From NCBI GenBank assembly GCA_009746045.1, contig RPFO01001710.1:21632-85631 (forward strand): a DNA stretch of 64,000 nucleotides, read 5' to 3'. The notes beneath the pieces were generated by a model. It was not told where the DNA came from. It ran no database searches and saw nothing but the letters and a program-made list of their open reading frames with translations. The translations under genes and the position numbers were made by a program. Positions within the stretch are counted from its first letter, which is position 1. Every line of letters begins with the position of its first letter. This document shows, piece by piece, positions 10,801 through 22,739 of the stretch. This DNA comes from Mesostigma viride (taxonomy: Eukaryota > Streptophyta > Mesostigmatophyceae > Mesostigmatales > Mesostigmataceae).

Positions 10801-11911
10801 ATGGCGTCCAATAGAGGGGATTTTATTCTTAGTGGATTGTTGGACGAGGAGAAGGCGAGGTTGCTGGCGGAGAATGCGAAAGAGCAGAGGGAAGCAGCGG
10901 AAGCCGTGCGTGGAAGATGAGGTAACGGGATGGAGTGTGGGCCCTGGCTTCTGGTTATGAAATGATGGCGGTTGCAGGCCAGCCGTGCTCGCTGGTAATG
11001 GGTGCGTGGTGTTGAAATCCAAGTTCTGCGCGTATTCTGTTTTTTGGTCAATGATTGAAGGGATGTCGCCTTGTTTTATTTTTGTGCATCTGCGTCCCGT
11101 CGTGACTGCCTCGTCATGGACGCCCAGGGGTAGAAGTTCGAACGAGGGAATGATTTTTCAAACGCCTGGATATGTTATGATAGTACGAATAAATGGTAAT
11201 GGGTAGAGGCGGCCAAAATTTTGTTGGAAGTGTGCCAACGCCGCACATACGACTTGAACAACCCTAGGTATCTTAGGAAAAGGAAACACGGATACGTCGG
11301 AGTGGAGGAAGAGGAAGACGATGACGATGGTGAAGACGGAGAGGTTTACAATGGAGGCCTTGAGAATGGGGAGACATTGAAGCAGGAGAGCAGGGTAGCG
11401 GTGAGTGGCCCGTCATGAATTACATTGTGGTTGCAGTTGTTAGCGAGGCGTGTTGATTGCTTCTTGCCGCGGGTAATCGCTAGCGTGCATAACCTTCTTT
11501 TTTCAACAGGTGTTCTGGTGCATTGACTGCCGCAAAGCAATTAATGGGACTGATTATGTGCCTATCATGCCGTTTGGGAATCATACATTGCCAACATTTC
11601 GTGTTTAGAAGGCGCGCCTTCAGAAGCATATTCAGCACCGCACGAGCCAGGTGCTGAAGGCGTGCTTGGAGAGGAAGGGGTATAAAGTGCGCATGACCGC
11701 ATCGAAGAAGAAGAAGCAGCAGGAATCGGGCAAGACCATGATAACCGAGCCAGGATTGGCTTTCGTGCATGCAGTACATGGTGCGGCGCAGGCAGTGAAT
11801 GCTGCATCGATTGCAGCGGTGCAGCCTGTGGCCATGGCGGTGCAGGGCGCGGGTCCTGAAGTGTGGGCGTTGGCGAAGCAGATTCACGATGCTGTCATGG
11901 CCACGTTGTGA
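10801..11911 (+). CDS. Hypothetical spliced gene with CxxC...HxxxH zinc-finger-like exon, in-frame stop
   Basis: Three exon-like pieces are seen. 10801-10905 starts MASNRGDFIL and continues as a charged helix, with donor GCC|GTGCGT. 11207-11400 has an acidic E/D tract (VGVEEEEDDDDG) and donor GCG|GTGAGT. 11510-11911 follows the acceptor CTTTTTTCAACAG and gives FWCIDCRKAING...LQKHIQHRTS, which could bind zinc as CxxC plus HxxxH like transposase N-terminal fingers. The second and third pieces join in phase; the first join is not settled. A single TAG at 11606 interrupts the third piece, so this is either a pseudogene or the model is wrong. Lying inside the CACTA-like element, it may be that element's own regulatory protein or a captured gene. 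Confidence 0.35.
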
Positions 11912-11984
11912 AGCCAAGGAATGGGTGTTGGTTCCAGTCAGGTGCCTCGCCCGGAGGAAGCTTTTCTGCTGTAAGCAGAGGTGC

Positions 11985-12080
11985 GGCATCAAGCATTTGC
12001 AATCGCCATGAGAGCAGTGGAGATGTCAGCGGCATGAAGCATTTGCAATCGCCATGAGAGCAGTGGAGATGTCTGCGGCA
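11985..12080. repeat. Tandem duplication of a 46-bp unit
   Basis: The unit GAAGCATTTGCAATCGCCAT... (about 46 bp, containing GAGAGCAGTGGAGATGTC and GCGGCAT) occurs twice in direct succession with one base changed, just downstream of the hypothetical zinc-finger gene. Confidence 0.85.
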
Positions 12081-12693
12081 TTGGGAGATCTGCAGACAAT
12101 TGCAGGAGGACATTGTGCGGTACGCTTGTAGGGTGTATGCTGTGTTGTTCCGCTCGCTAATGGACATGTGCCCCTGTAACCTCTTCCAGGCTAGTATCTG
12201 CTATCCACCTCTTCAGGCTTGAAAAGTAAATTGCTGTACGGTTCACAATTGGCATGGCTTGACATGCACGCGTCCTTGACTGTGGTCTGCATGGGTTTGG
12301 GGTTTAGCGGTTTACATCAGACTCTGCTGTGTGTCTGCTTAATCAGCCGACGTGTCACATGGGGACAGCAACGGCGCTGGGATGCAGCCCGGTGTGAATG
12401 CGAGTAAGGTACGCGCTGTCATGCATGGCGGATGGGGCGTGGAAGCCACGACCCACGTTTTTGTGTGTGCACGGGGGGCTAGGGGGCAAGTCGTTGTGTT
12501 GCTGCCATCCATATGGCCATGGATATGCGGGAAGCTTTCCCTGTACCCATACTTAATGATGCATGGACTGGTTGTGACAGCCAAGGGTTTAGCTGTCGTG
12601 GGTTTGCTGAGTGATCATGGCAGTCTGCTAGGCTGGTGCTAGAACAGCAATAGCGCGGTTACTGCTATGTCTTGCCCGTGCTAACTGATGCTG

Positions 12694-12825
12694 CAGCCAT
12701 GCGTGGAGCGCGAATCGTCCCGAGAGGAGAAGGAGGAGGCGGGGCCGGTGCACCCATGGGCAGGGCCGGAGAAGAAGGACGCGGAGCACCCAGTGTGGGA
12801 GAAGGAGAAGGCGGGGAAGCACTGA
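12694..12825 (+). CDS. Possible terminal exon, charged Glu/Lys-rich
   Basis: After an acceptor-like CTGATGCTGCAG the frame reads PCVERESSREEKEEAG...HPVWEKEKAGKH to a TGA stop. The composition looks coding and GC-rich relative to its flanks. A TGTAA word, a polyadenylation signal in green algae, lies at about 12934. It may belong to the gene starting at 10801, but no continuous phase could be established through 11.9-12.7 kb. A second candidate exon (HGDSNGAGMQPGVNA before GTAAGG) lies at about 12355-12405. Confidence 0.3.
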   Translation, partial: QPCVERESSREEKEEAGPVHPWAGPEKKDAEHPVWEKEKAGKH

Positions 12826-13014
12826 AGCTCCACCCCATGTCAGGCCTCTAGTATAGGTGCCAGTTAACTAAACCCATGCACGTGCAGGTTGTAGCTCAGA
12901 ATGTATTTAAAATCATATGCCCCTTTTCAGGTATATGTGTAACAGTGACTCCCAACGGATATATGTTCCTAATTTATTAAATTCTTACTGAATAATTGTT
13001 GTCTTTATGAACCC

Positions 13015-13240
13015 ATGAAGAGCAAAGCCCGGTGGGGAGTACATGTAACGCATTACCACGAGAAGGGGTCCCCACACCGCATTTCTTCGCTCTCTGTTCC
13101 TATGCAGAACAAGAAGAGGTGGAAGACCAATGTCCCGGCTCACACGCCAGCCCATGTGGGTAAGCCCCCTCCCCCAAAGCGGAAGGGGCGCTTTGGGGAG
13201 AAGTGTAGTGAGGATTTTGTAGACTAGATAGCACTAACTT
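13015..13240 (+). mobile_element. LINE beta, 5'-truncated 3' end
   Basis: Translation contains MQNKKRWKTN...AHTPAHVGKPPPPKRKGRF, the C-terminus found in the larger LINE-beta copies at 27.6 and 52.0 kb. The remaining sequence matches their post-stop region (GACTAGATAGC). Only the tail is present, as expected of aborted reverse transcription. Confidence 0.8.
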
Positions 13241-13462
13241 ACTTACACCAGACCTGGCAATAAACAAGCATTGATGGGATGGACCCAGCGATACATAATG
13301 GGCGTGCATGCGTAAAAAATATACACTATGCATGGCCCAATGGGCATGCATTCAAATAATTACAAATGAAGGCCGCCATGAGAGCACTGAAGCTAAACCA
13401 GACCGGGCCACAATTAACCCTCCAGCACCAAAGTTCCACTGCATCATGTAAGACAAGCCTGA

Positions 13463-14153
13463 CATCCATCCATCCATCCATCCATCCATCCATCCATCCA
13501 TCCATCCATCCATCCATCCATCCATCCATCCATCCATCCATCCATCCATCCATCCATCCATCCATCCATCCATCCATCCATCCATCCATCCATCCATCCA
13601 TCCATCCATCCATCCATCCATCCATCCATCCATCCATCCATCCATCCATCCATCCATCCATCCATCCATCCATCCATCCATCCATCCATCCATCCATCCA
13701 TCCATCCATCCATCCATCCATCCATCCATCCATCCATCCATCCATCCATCCATCCATCCATCCATCCATCCATCCATCCATCCATCCATCCATCCATCCA
13801 TCCATCCATCCATCCATCCATCCATCCATCCATCCATCCATCCATCCATCCATCCATCCATCCATCCATCCATCCATCCATCCATCCATCCATCCATCCA
13901 TCCATCCATCCATCCATCCATCCATCCATCCATCCATCCATCCATCCATCCATCCATCCATCCATCCATCCATCCATCCATCCATCCATCCATCCATCCA
14001 TCCATCCATCCATCCATCCATCCATCCATCCATCCATCCATCCATCCATCCATCCATCCATCCATCCATCCATCCATCCATCCATCCATCCATCCATCCA
14101 TCCATCCATCCATCCATCCATCCATCCATCCATCCATCCATCCATCCATCCAT
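13463..14153. repeat. Pure (ATCC)n array, about 172 units
   Basis: The tetranucleotide ATCC is repeated without a single visible interruption over about 690 bp. All frames are open (HPSI or WMDG repeats), which is an artefact of the 4-bp unit. The purity implies recent expansion. Confidence 0.98.
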
Positions 14154-14379
14154 TGATCGGGGTATAGTCCTAGTACAGCCATGCTACGTCCTGGCTATGA
14201 TGAGATTACTTGCCCACGCTCCTAGTGTTATGCCATGCTCACATGGGTCTTATTGCACCCACAGATTGCCGGATCGTTAGCGTGTCCGTTTAGCTAGCGT
14301 TCCCGAATGCAGCTGTGGCATGCCTTAGGCATGAAGGAGACTGGGGGTCTCTGCCCTTTCTCCTGTTGTGCACACACAG

Positions 14380-14560
14380 GGATTAAAAGCACTTCGGTGC
14401 TCCGTGACTCCCCAACAGGAGCACGTGTTTAATTAATTAATTAATTTATTAATCGGGGTTAGCTAATGCTCCTTGACTCCCTAATGGGGGCATGAGTTTA
14501 ATAAATGAATTAAGTAGTTAGTTAATTAATCAGGTTGATTCAGATGAGGTCTGTGCTGGT
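14380..14560 (+). mobile_element. Tail repeats of LINE gamma type
   Basis: Two copies of the phrase GCTCC(G/T)TGACTCCC(C/T)AA followed by GTTTAAT-rich tails (14398-14452, 14467-14540). The same phrase ends the LINE-gamma copies at 25.27-25.38, 30.19-30.33 and 33.00-33.13 kb. Confidence 0.6.
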
Positions 14561-14836
14561 TCCTTGTGGACTGGCCAGCCAGGGAGATATCTTCTTACAT
14601 GGTCAGGCCCTTCTTGCCGACCATGTAAGAACCTGTTAGGCGACACAGTGGCCAACATTGAACATACCGCCATATGTTTGTCTCCGCGATATGATTTTAG
14701 CTGACATGCAGAGCACAGACACTGTTGGCGTCATCCGCTCAACCCCTCTTATTCAGACATGGGACCTCGGATGTGTAGGATTAGTAGCGTTGCCCAGGCG
14801 GACATTGTCAAAGACTACGACCGGCCCCCCAGTTGT

Positions 14837-15232
14837 GAATTGAATTGAATTGAATTGTAACATAACTCCGTTGGGAGTATATGTAGCACATAGCCCAGAG
14901 AAGGGGCATATGGCCTATCATACATTCTAAGCTACTTCCTGCAAGGGTGGGAATGTAAACAACACTTGCTCTAGGTGCACTAGGGCACCTGCACCACCCA
15001 GAGTTTCAGGCAACACCCAGCGAAGGGGAGCCTGTCATAGGTGGGGAAGATCATCATGGCTATACAAGAGCTAGGACATGGCTTCTCTACAGAGAGCATC
15101 TCTCTGCATGGCATAGCATAACTAAATAAAGCTAGGCATCATCTGGAGTGTGGCTCATCATAGGCACACATGTACATGATTAAATAAAGCGCGTGGCTTA
15201 GCTGGGATAGTGCCTCTAGGATAGTGCCCCAG
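14837..15232 (-). mobile_element. HAL1-like retroposon, 3' UTR only
   Basis: The (GAATT)n tail at 14837-14857 is followed by the same UTR as in the copies at 4.5 and 33.6 kb, read on the minus strand. It is 5'-truncated inside the UTR. It differs from the 33.6-kb copy by very few substitutions but lacks two 4-nt insertions present there, which makes it a useful reference. Confidence 0.85.
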
Positions 15233-15554
15233 TTGTGGGTCCTAGGAAATTTAACAAGCATGATTGTCTCCTTGTTGATAGGCATTAATTCATCCTTGAT
15301 GATAGGCATTGCTTGCGTGCAAGATTAGCTCGAGGCCCATATTTTAGACTACTAGCTGAGCTGTGGACATACATGTTGTTATTGACGTCTTGACGGATAT
15401 TGACGTCTTGGGGTGACTTCCACTATATCTTCTTTGGGGAATTCAGAGATCCCGGTCCCCCAACATGGACATGAGACTAATTAAAATCAATTAATCAATG
15501 TCATGAATAGAGCGCGTTCATGACGTTCAGTCATGAACAGAGCCCTAACCTTAA

Positions 15555-17295
15555 CCCGTGTTTTTTTAATTAGAACGCAATATATCGCGTTGTAAGCTTT
15601 TTTTAGAACGCGTATAGCACCTAAGGAAAATTTTTTTTCATGGTCATGTATATACTTTCCTGAAAGCCCATAAATCAAAGGAGTTTTTGAGCTACTCAGA
15701 CCTACAAAATGCTAATTCATTAGAGAGATACACTGGTTTGAATACAGGGGGGTCTGACCATGACCGCGATTTCTTGACCATAGGTCACAAGTCATGTGCT
15801 TATTCACAAATGGTTCATGAAAAAAATCTGGCTTCTTGCACGAGCTATGGGCAACATATGCAGGCTCTGTGAAACAAAACTCAGGCCCATTGGGCCACTG
15901 GAGCTATTTTTCATTAGCATCACAATTACAACGCAGTACAACGCAGTGGGAAAAATGAGAGCCCTTCACAACATGACGCAACGACATGAGCCCCATAAAC
16001 GGGGCCATAGTGAGCTTGGAGGGTCAAAACGTTGAAAATAGGTGTTGTATAAGTTATACAGCATCAAACATGCATCAAACATCATGACTGGATGACCTAA
16101 TATGACTGAATCAGGCAGCCATAGCCAAAGCATCATCCACTCTCACAACCTGTTGAGTACATGCCTCGTGGGAACGGAGGTGCTGGGTTTTCATTCCATA
16201 ACGCGTGCAATACTGAAAGAAAGAGGCACGTGTAATGCAAGGCTTGGATAGGTTGAGTGATCCATGAGCTTACATGCAGGCAAAGATGACGCTGGAATGC
16301 ATGCTAGCAAATGGTGGCAAGATGCTAACAACACATGATTATACACCATGATTATGGGCACCTAGCTGGTCTTCTTGCACAATCAACGCAGTATAAACCA
16401 TCAACATCCAATCCTCACGATATATGCACGGCTTGACGACGTAAACAGCACCTAAATACTGCACAACTGCAACCTGCTATGGCTGACATGCAAGCAACGT
16501 CGAGTAGGATGGCGGTCTTAGAGAGGCTGGGCAGAGGTCGGTAGAAATAAGTGGAAAACTGGCAGAAACTAGGTAGAAACACGATATACTTACGCCTGCA
16601 AGCACTATTGAGCCGGTGGCAGAGGCCATTTCCAGGAAAATACAGCATACCGTAGCAATAGCCACGGTCACGCCTTACGCTATTTGCAGGCACCATCATG
16701 CCCGGCGCTACCCAATAAAAGTCTGCACAATTCTCGGTTTAGCCGAGAGTCCGGACGTTCGGAATGAATAAACATGTGTTAAGAAGTCGAAACACCATGG
16801 AAATACCAAGCATGGTGCCGCAGCAGACCCGAGTCTTGACGTAATAATATGTATGCCGGTTTCCAGGGTTTCCGCATGAAAGTTGGGTGAGAAACTGGAA
16901 AAAACTACGTTTCCTTTGCCCCAGTACCTCAACAAACTCGTAGAAACCTAATTATCAACCTTTGAACGCATCATCATGGTCGTGCCACCCAACAGCCACT
17001 GAAATCCGCGCGAAAACTGGCGAGATCTACCTGCCGCCATCGCCGTCGTCTTCACCTTCGTCCCGCGAAAATGCCTGATTTCAGTGGTACATATTTGTTT
17101 GCAGCTGTCACAAAAAAAATACCAAAAATACCAGGATTTTTTCTTTCAAGAATTCTATGAGATGTTTCTGACCTATCTTGAAAGTTTCAGACCAAAAATC
17201 GCATGTTTAATAGGTTTGCCACGTGTCAGATTACAACGCGATACATCGCGTTCTAACCCTACAACGCGATGTATCGCGTTGTAAAAAAACACGGG
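15555..17295. mobile_element. piggyBac-type non-autonomous element (TTAA target), 1.74 kb
   Basis: The termini are TTAA|CCCGTGTTTTTTTA on the left (TTAA at 15551-15554) and TAAAAAAACACGGG|TTAA on the right (TTAA at 17296-17299). A TTAA duplication with CCC-starting inverted repeats is the signature of piggyBac elements. Just inside both ends sit near-palindromes around AACGCGATGTATCGCGTT. No transposase is seen in the interior, only short frames, so it would need a transposase from elsewhere. Confidence 0.8.
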
Positions 17296-17299
17296 TTAA

Positions 17300-17790
17300 A
17301 CACATAAGAAAACAATTATGGCGGGCCATGTGACCAATGTAAGAAGCTTAGCCCCCAAACATATTGTTGTCTCACGTAATGAATCACTTGCTGATCAACA
17401 AATCGATGGTTATCTCATAGGCACAATGTACCTCTGACCATCATTGCTGGCCCATGCATGCATGCACCAATGGCAGCCTACATGACACATACATCGCTTA
17501 TTTGCCATGTAAAAAATGCGACAAAGTGTCCATATAGGTACTCATAGATTAGCACAAATTCCTTAGCACGATGTGGACAACTTTACTTAACGGTGAAAGC
17601 CTGTCTCGCCCTTATTGCCTTGAGGGTTCCCGGCGATAGGTCCTGTCTGTTGGTCGACATTTTTCTTTTGCAGCTGGCCATCGTCGGTAGGTATGAATGA
17701 TCTCGATGCTAGCAATTACGATGATGATACCCGAGGTAGTCTATACCTAGGATCGAGAGCTTCTTCTTGTATGGCAATGCCGGCAGGTAA
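17300..17790. other. Unassigned stretch
   Basis: No gene, repeat or element end is recognised between the piggyBac-type element and the 290-bp tandem repeats. Composition is mixed. Confidence 0.4.
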
Positions 17791-18500
17791 CTATTACTCC
17801 GAATAAAGAGTTAAGAGGTTGGCCCTCGGCAGTCGGCATGGCGATCACGGAGCGATGACGGGGCGATGACGGGGCGATGACGGGGCGTTGACGCGCGTGA
17901 TGAATAGGATCTGTTTGACAGGCGGCGGCTATTGGTAATATAGATTGTTGATTAAGAGAAGAGTTTAGATGTTGGCCCGTGGGCGATGACGGTGACGGCG
18001 TCACCGTCATCGCCCTCGACGGGCGTCATGAATACGACCTTTTTGATATGCGGCGGCTATTGGTAATATAGGTCGTTGACTACTACTCCGAATACAAATG
18101 TAAAGAGTTAAGAGGTTGGCCCTCGGCTGGCTCGGCATGGCGATCACGGGGCGATGACGGGGCGATGACGGGGCGTTGACGCGCGTGATGAATAGGATCT
18201 GTTTGATAGGCGGCGGCTATTGGTAATATAGATTGTTGATTAAGAGAAGAGTTTAGATGTTGGCCCGATGATCCGAGGATCCGATGATCAGAGGATCCGA
18301 GGTGATCGCCCTCGACGGGCGTGATGATAAGCCCATGTTTGATATGCGGCAGCTATTGGTAGTATAGGTCGTTGACTATCACTCCGAATAAAGAGTTAAC
18401 AGGTTAAGGCCCTCGGCCGGGCGATGACGGGGCGATGACGGGGCGTTGACGCTCGTGATGAATAGGACCTGTTTGATAGGCGGCGGCTATTGCTAATATA
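17790..18500. repeat. Three tandem copies of a roughly 290-bp unit
   Basis: Each unit contains CTCCGAATA...AAGAGTTAA, GGGGCGATGACGGGGC and GCGTGATGAATAGGA, and (not always) GGCGGCTATTGGTAATATAG in the same order. Units start near 17797, 18083 and 18378. The inner word CGATGACGGGG is itself repeated two to four times per unit. A perfect inverted repeat GGCGATGACGGTGACG/CGTCACCGTCATCGCC lies at about 17982-18013. Confidence 0.85.
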
Positions 18501-18504
18501 TAGG

Positions 18505-18775
18505 TCGGATATTTGTGTACCACCCCCCTCCTTCCCACGGCAGGTACGCAGCGACCCGCTGTTGTCCTGGCTGCAATTGTGTATCACTTGTACGGTATTT
18601 GTGTATCACTTGTACGGTATTTGTGTATCACCCCCCTCCTTCCCACGGCAGGTACGCAGCGACCCGCTGTTGTCCTGGCTGCAATTGTGTATCACTTGTA
18701 CGGTATTTGTGTATCACTTGTACGGTATTTGTGTATCACCCCCCTCCTTCCCACGGCAGGTACAGGAGCGGTGAC
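18505..18775. repeat. Minisatellite with 21-bp sub-unit, first block
   Basis: The word TGTATCACTTGTACGGTATT is repeated inside a higher-order unit of about 117 bp that also contains CCCTCCTTCCCACGGCAGGT and GCAGCGACCCGCTGTTGTCC. A second block with the same order lies at 20700-20890 and a single piece at 20178-20220. Open frames over it are an effect of the period. Confidence 0.9.
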
Positions 18776-19098
18776 ATACAGCCATGCTATTTGGGGGCCC
18801 AATACCGCCACCGCCAGGTCGAAATGTCCGGCCCCCATATTGAACTCAGGGTCCAATGCCAACCGCCGGAATGAAACTTGCTGGCCCCCAGTATGCTAGC
18901 GCCCCCCTGGGGCGCCGCCACCGGTGCGCCGACAGCCGGCCCCCATATGCCCCCCCACAACGCGCTGAATTCGTGTTCAGTGACCAGATCACACTTTGAT
19001 CCGGGAGCAAAATGATTGGCTGTAAGTTAAGAACAAAAAACGAAATTTTAGTATCTAAGTTCCGAAGCGCTTGCTGAATTTGCCCCCTTAATTTCCAA

Positions 19099-19753
19099 TA
19101 GGGTTGTACCGAATAGTGTTCCGAATACCGAATATCCCCCGAATACCGAACCGAACACCGAATATGTTCAGTATACGGCGAACGGTCTGTCCGTCTGAAC
19201 ATATTCGGTATCGGTATCGGGAGGCAAGCTCTACTTCCGAATATGTTCGGTATCGAAATCGGGACACCCTACTATTCGACGAATATATTCGTAGTTCCGA
19301 ATATCGAATAGTAGTACCCCTACTAGCGGGCGGCGCAGCCTCCAGCCTCCACTCACCAGCTGGCGCGGTCATGCCTCCGCCGACTCAAGTTAGGCCAACG
19401 CCCAAAAGCTGAATGCACTATGCAGGGAAGGCAACTGTGCTCGCCTAAAGTATTAAACACTAAGTGTATCTCAATATATAATTGATACAAAATAATTAAT
19501 ATAAGTCTCATTAATATAAATGATACAAGTTGTCTACCTAATACGTTATAGTAGCTACTGTCGTCATTATTCGATCGGCGTCCGAATAGTTCGGAGAACT
19601 ATTCGGTGTTCGATTCGGGAAGGGCCCTTCAGCTCCGAACATATTCGGTATCGGTATCGGGAGGCTCCAAATATATTCGGCATCGGGTTCGGGGCACCCC
19701 CCTGGTCCGAGTATCCGATTCGGCAAGCCAAAACGCTATTCGGTACAACCCTA
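19099..19753. mobile_element. hAT-type MITE, 655 bp
   Basis: The ends are inverted repeats starting TAGGGTTGTACCGAATAG. The flanks ATTTCCAA (19091-19098) and CTTTCCAA (19754-19761) form an 8-bp duplication with one mismatch. An 8-bp duplication with YAGGG-type ends is typical of hAT MITEs. The interior is built from repeats of TTCGGTATCGG and its complement and has no coding capacity. Confidence 0.75.
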
Positions 19754-19761
19754 CTTTCCAA

Positions 19762-20700
19762 GGCCCGCTGACAATACTTGAGAAATTCACCAATGAATGT
19801 TCGGTTTGAAACTGACCATGGATTGTTACTGGTGGATACACCTGGTGTTGCTCACGTCGGAAGCCCGGGGGCACTTTCCCCGCTGAAAGGTGTCCGCGGA
19901 AGCGTTTTGTAGCCAACGCGGAAGCGTGTGAAGACAACGCAGCAAGACCGCAACCTATCCACCCGCCGAAGTCCAAACACTGCAGACGAGCAATTGCCAC
20001 GTGGCAAATCCCCTTTGGCAGTAGGCTCGCCATATGGGGGCCATGACCACCCGCCGGCAGGCTATTTCAGCCGCAGCCCCTATATAAATATAGGGGCCGG
20101 ACCAATGCAGCCACCGGCAGCCTTGGGGCCAGACCCTAGTACCCGTGAAATTTTGGCTGGGCATGTCACCCCTCCTGCAGGTACGCAGCGACCCGCTGTT
20201 GTCCTGGCTGCAATTGTGTACCGTAGTGGTCCCAATATCTGTACGCGTAATTATGTACGAATCGACCTCGTACAGGCCCAAAAAAACCCTCTTCCGGGCC
20301 TCGTACACCTCAAAATTAGGTACCACCAGCGCAGCGCGGCGCAGACCTTAAAGCCTAGCTACCCGTGGCGCGGCGCCCGGAGGGAGTTTTCGCGCGCAAA
20401 CTTCGTTTGATCTGCGTTGAGACATGACTCAGAGGTAAACTGTGCATTTTTTATTATTTTATCCCATACACCATCACAATATACCCGCCCGCTGGCATTC
20501 AGTTAGCTAAATGGCTACTACCTAGTACCTACATGCAGTTCAGTCAAACTGAACTGAACTACCTACTACTCGCGCACCCTTGAATATACCCTGACATTAT
20601 ACGTACGTACAGTAAAAATAATTCCCAAAAGTTCTCGTACACGTAACAAAAATTCCTAAAAGTATTCGTACGATAATTACGCGTACAGATATTGGGGCCA
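19762..20700. other. Unassigned stretch with one short minisatellite fragment
   Basis: Apart from the GTACGCAGCGACCCGCTGTTG fragment at 20178-20220, nothing is recognised. Two similar words around TAATTATGTACGAATCG and its complement (20246 and 20660) suggest a small diverged inverted repeat. Confidence 0.35.
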
Positions 20701-20890
20701 CTACGGTATCACTTGTACGGTATTTGTGTATCACTTGTACGGTATTTGTGTATCACCCCCCTCCTTCCCGCAGCAGGTACGCAGCGACCCGCTGTTGTCC
20801 TGGCTGCAATTGTGTATCACTTGTACGGTATTTGTGTATCACTTGTACGGTATTTGTGTATCACTTGTACGGTATTTGTGTACCACCACC
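20700..20890. repeat. Minisatellite with 21-bp sub-unit, second block
   Basis: Same unit and order as the block at 18505-18775: TGTATCACTTGTACGGTATT in runs of two and three around CCCTCCTTCCCGCAGCAGGT. Confidence 0.9.
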
Positions 20891-21890
20891 CTCCATGGCC
20901 CATGCAGCCCGGCCCGGCATCGTGCCGTCGCCGACCCGACAACGTTTTCTCGAACAACACGAATTTGAATTTTAGGGACTGGAGCGGCTGGCACGCTAGG
21001 GGCACGACCAACGGAACAAGAGAACCGAGAAACTGTGGCCGCCAGGAGGATAAAGGTTTCAAGGCGCATGCGTTTGAGGCTAGCCAGAACCGAATGCGAG
21101 GTTTTACTTTATCAAACCGATGTATATCAATGTGGCCAGAATTCTTTTCCAGTTGCGGGGTCGTGTGTCGCCAATTTGTTGTTGGGCCGGGCACTTTAAT
21201 CGTGATTGCAAGAAGTCAGTTCACGACGCCGTTAGCGTGGCATTTATGTACAGCAATTCATCGTTCGGCTTCTTTATCCTATCGGCAACTCCTCACGACG
21301 TGTGAGCGTGAGTCGGTTGTCGTGTGAATGGACACTTTCTGGGAAAGTAAGTCACTAGAGTGCCAATTTCACCGATCGCAAAACATTTACCCAGTTTGGG
21401 CAGATAGACCTGGCTAAATACGAGGGCGAGCGGAAGTAATTGTTGATGCATAGCCATCTGCTTCCTGCGCTTTGTAATTGTAATGAGTTGTTCGCAAATT
21501 GGCGTCTCTAGCGGTTACTCCTCTGTGCACAGCTGGCGACCAAGAAGACTTCATTGGCAGCCGGACTGCGGATGCGCGTCGTTGGAATATTAGCAACGTT
21601 AACATGTTTGCTGCGTTTTTTGTGAAGCTTGTCTAGCCGACTGCATTTGGGAGACTTGGCAAGGTTGCCTCCAATCGTTGAAGTCACAACCTGGGTGTCA
21701 ATTCACGTTTACTAGCCACGGTCATAGTAACATTCTAATGGCATTTGTCCCAGTTTCAACATGGGTTTTCACTCTGATCTGATGGAGTGAAGGGCCTAGC
21801 TCCGTGGTTTTGTGTCATTGTAGCAGTTTAGTCGCCTGCTAACGTAGTGAATCTTCCATCCCACCTCTCCCACCCCCACCCGCACTTCTC
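20891..21890. other. Unassigned stretch inside the CACTA-like element
   Basis: No coding region, element end or tandem repeat is recognised. Confidence 0.35.
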
Positions 21891-22019
<129 letters not shown>

Positions 22020-22079
22020 TCCCACCCCCCGCTCTCTTGTCCCTCCCGCACCCCTCCTCTCTCTTTCCCTTTTCCTTGG

Positions 22080-22163
22080 CTGTTGAGAAGGACTGGGGTG
22101 AAAACTCCAGACCGTTGGTGGCTGCCTTCAAGCAGGAAGTTTCAAGGATCAACAAGTTTTTGT
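22080..22163 (+). other. Possible isolated exon ([16 protein letters not shown]...)
   Basis: Immediately after the pyrimidine tract, which would make a strong acceptor, the frame reads [12 protein letters not shown] then [14 protein letters not shown]. It ends at a donor-like TTTTT|GTGAGC. The last part recalls the start of SPX-type domains, but it is too short to assign. If real, it would be a host-gene fragment carried by the CACTA-like element. Confidence 0.2.
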
Positions 22164-22739
22164 GAGCTGTCTGATATGGTCACTGCTGCGACAAAGGTGA
22201 GTTATCTTGTTTTTCATGTAATTTTTTTGCTGTAGCTAGGTAAGCCGGCCATTTTGTACTCCCCTTTCTTTTGCTCTCACGATTTATTCTTGTTGTGGTT
22301 TATATGGTCCCGTTAAGTGGCATGCATTATCATTATCCACATTAGTGTGAGAAACCATCCGCAGTGTTGTAGCTTGCATCTATAACAACAGTTTTTGCTG
22401 CCGCCGCCACTGCTATTACCAACATTAAGTCATTCTTGCTTTCTAAGCACTCTTTTTCCTCTTAGGCTGTTGGTTGGGATACCAGCCACCCTTGCACGCA
22501 TAAATTCAAGCACCGGGTGCATGTGAAAACACAACCAAGGCAAGAATGTCCCCCTCTCGCAATATCCCACCCACGCAACGCACCCAATGCAGCAAGAATG
22601 GGACCACCTTGTTGCCATGAGCTCTAGCACCGTTGCCACCCCTAGCTTTCTACTGTTCCCGTCCATCCTTATTTACACTGGCTGCTTTGCTTGCATTTCT
22701 GGCTCAGTGCCAGTTTGCACTTGCTAGCTTGCTAAGACA

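Noticed and set aside
11606-11608. In-frame TAG read as a sense codon (altered genetic code)
   Set aside because: Other well-supported genes here end in TAG (first gene, DDE-like gene, LINE alpha), so TAG is a normal stop.
22080-22163. Calling an SPX-domain gene from [14 protein letters not shown]
   Set aside because: Too short, and no further SPX exons were found nearby. Kept only as a possible exon.
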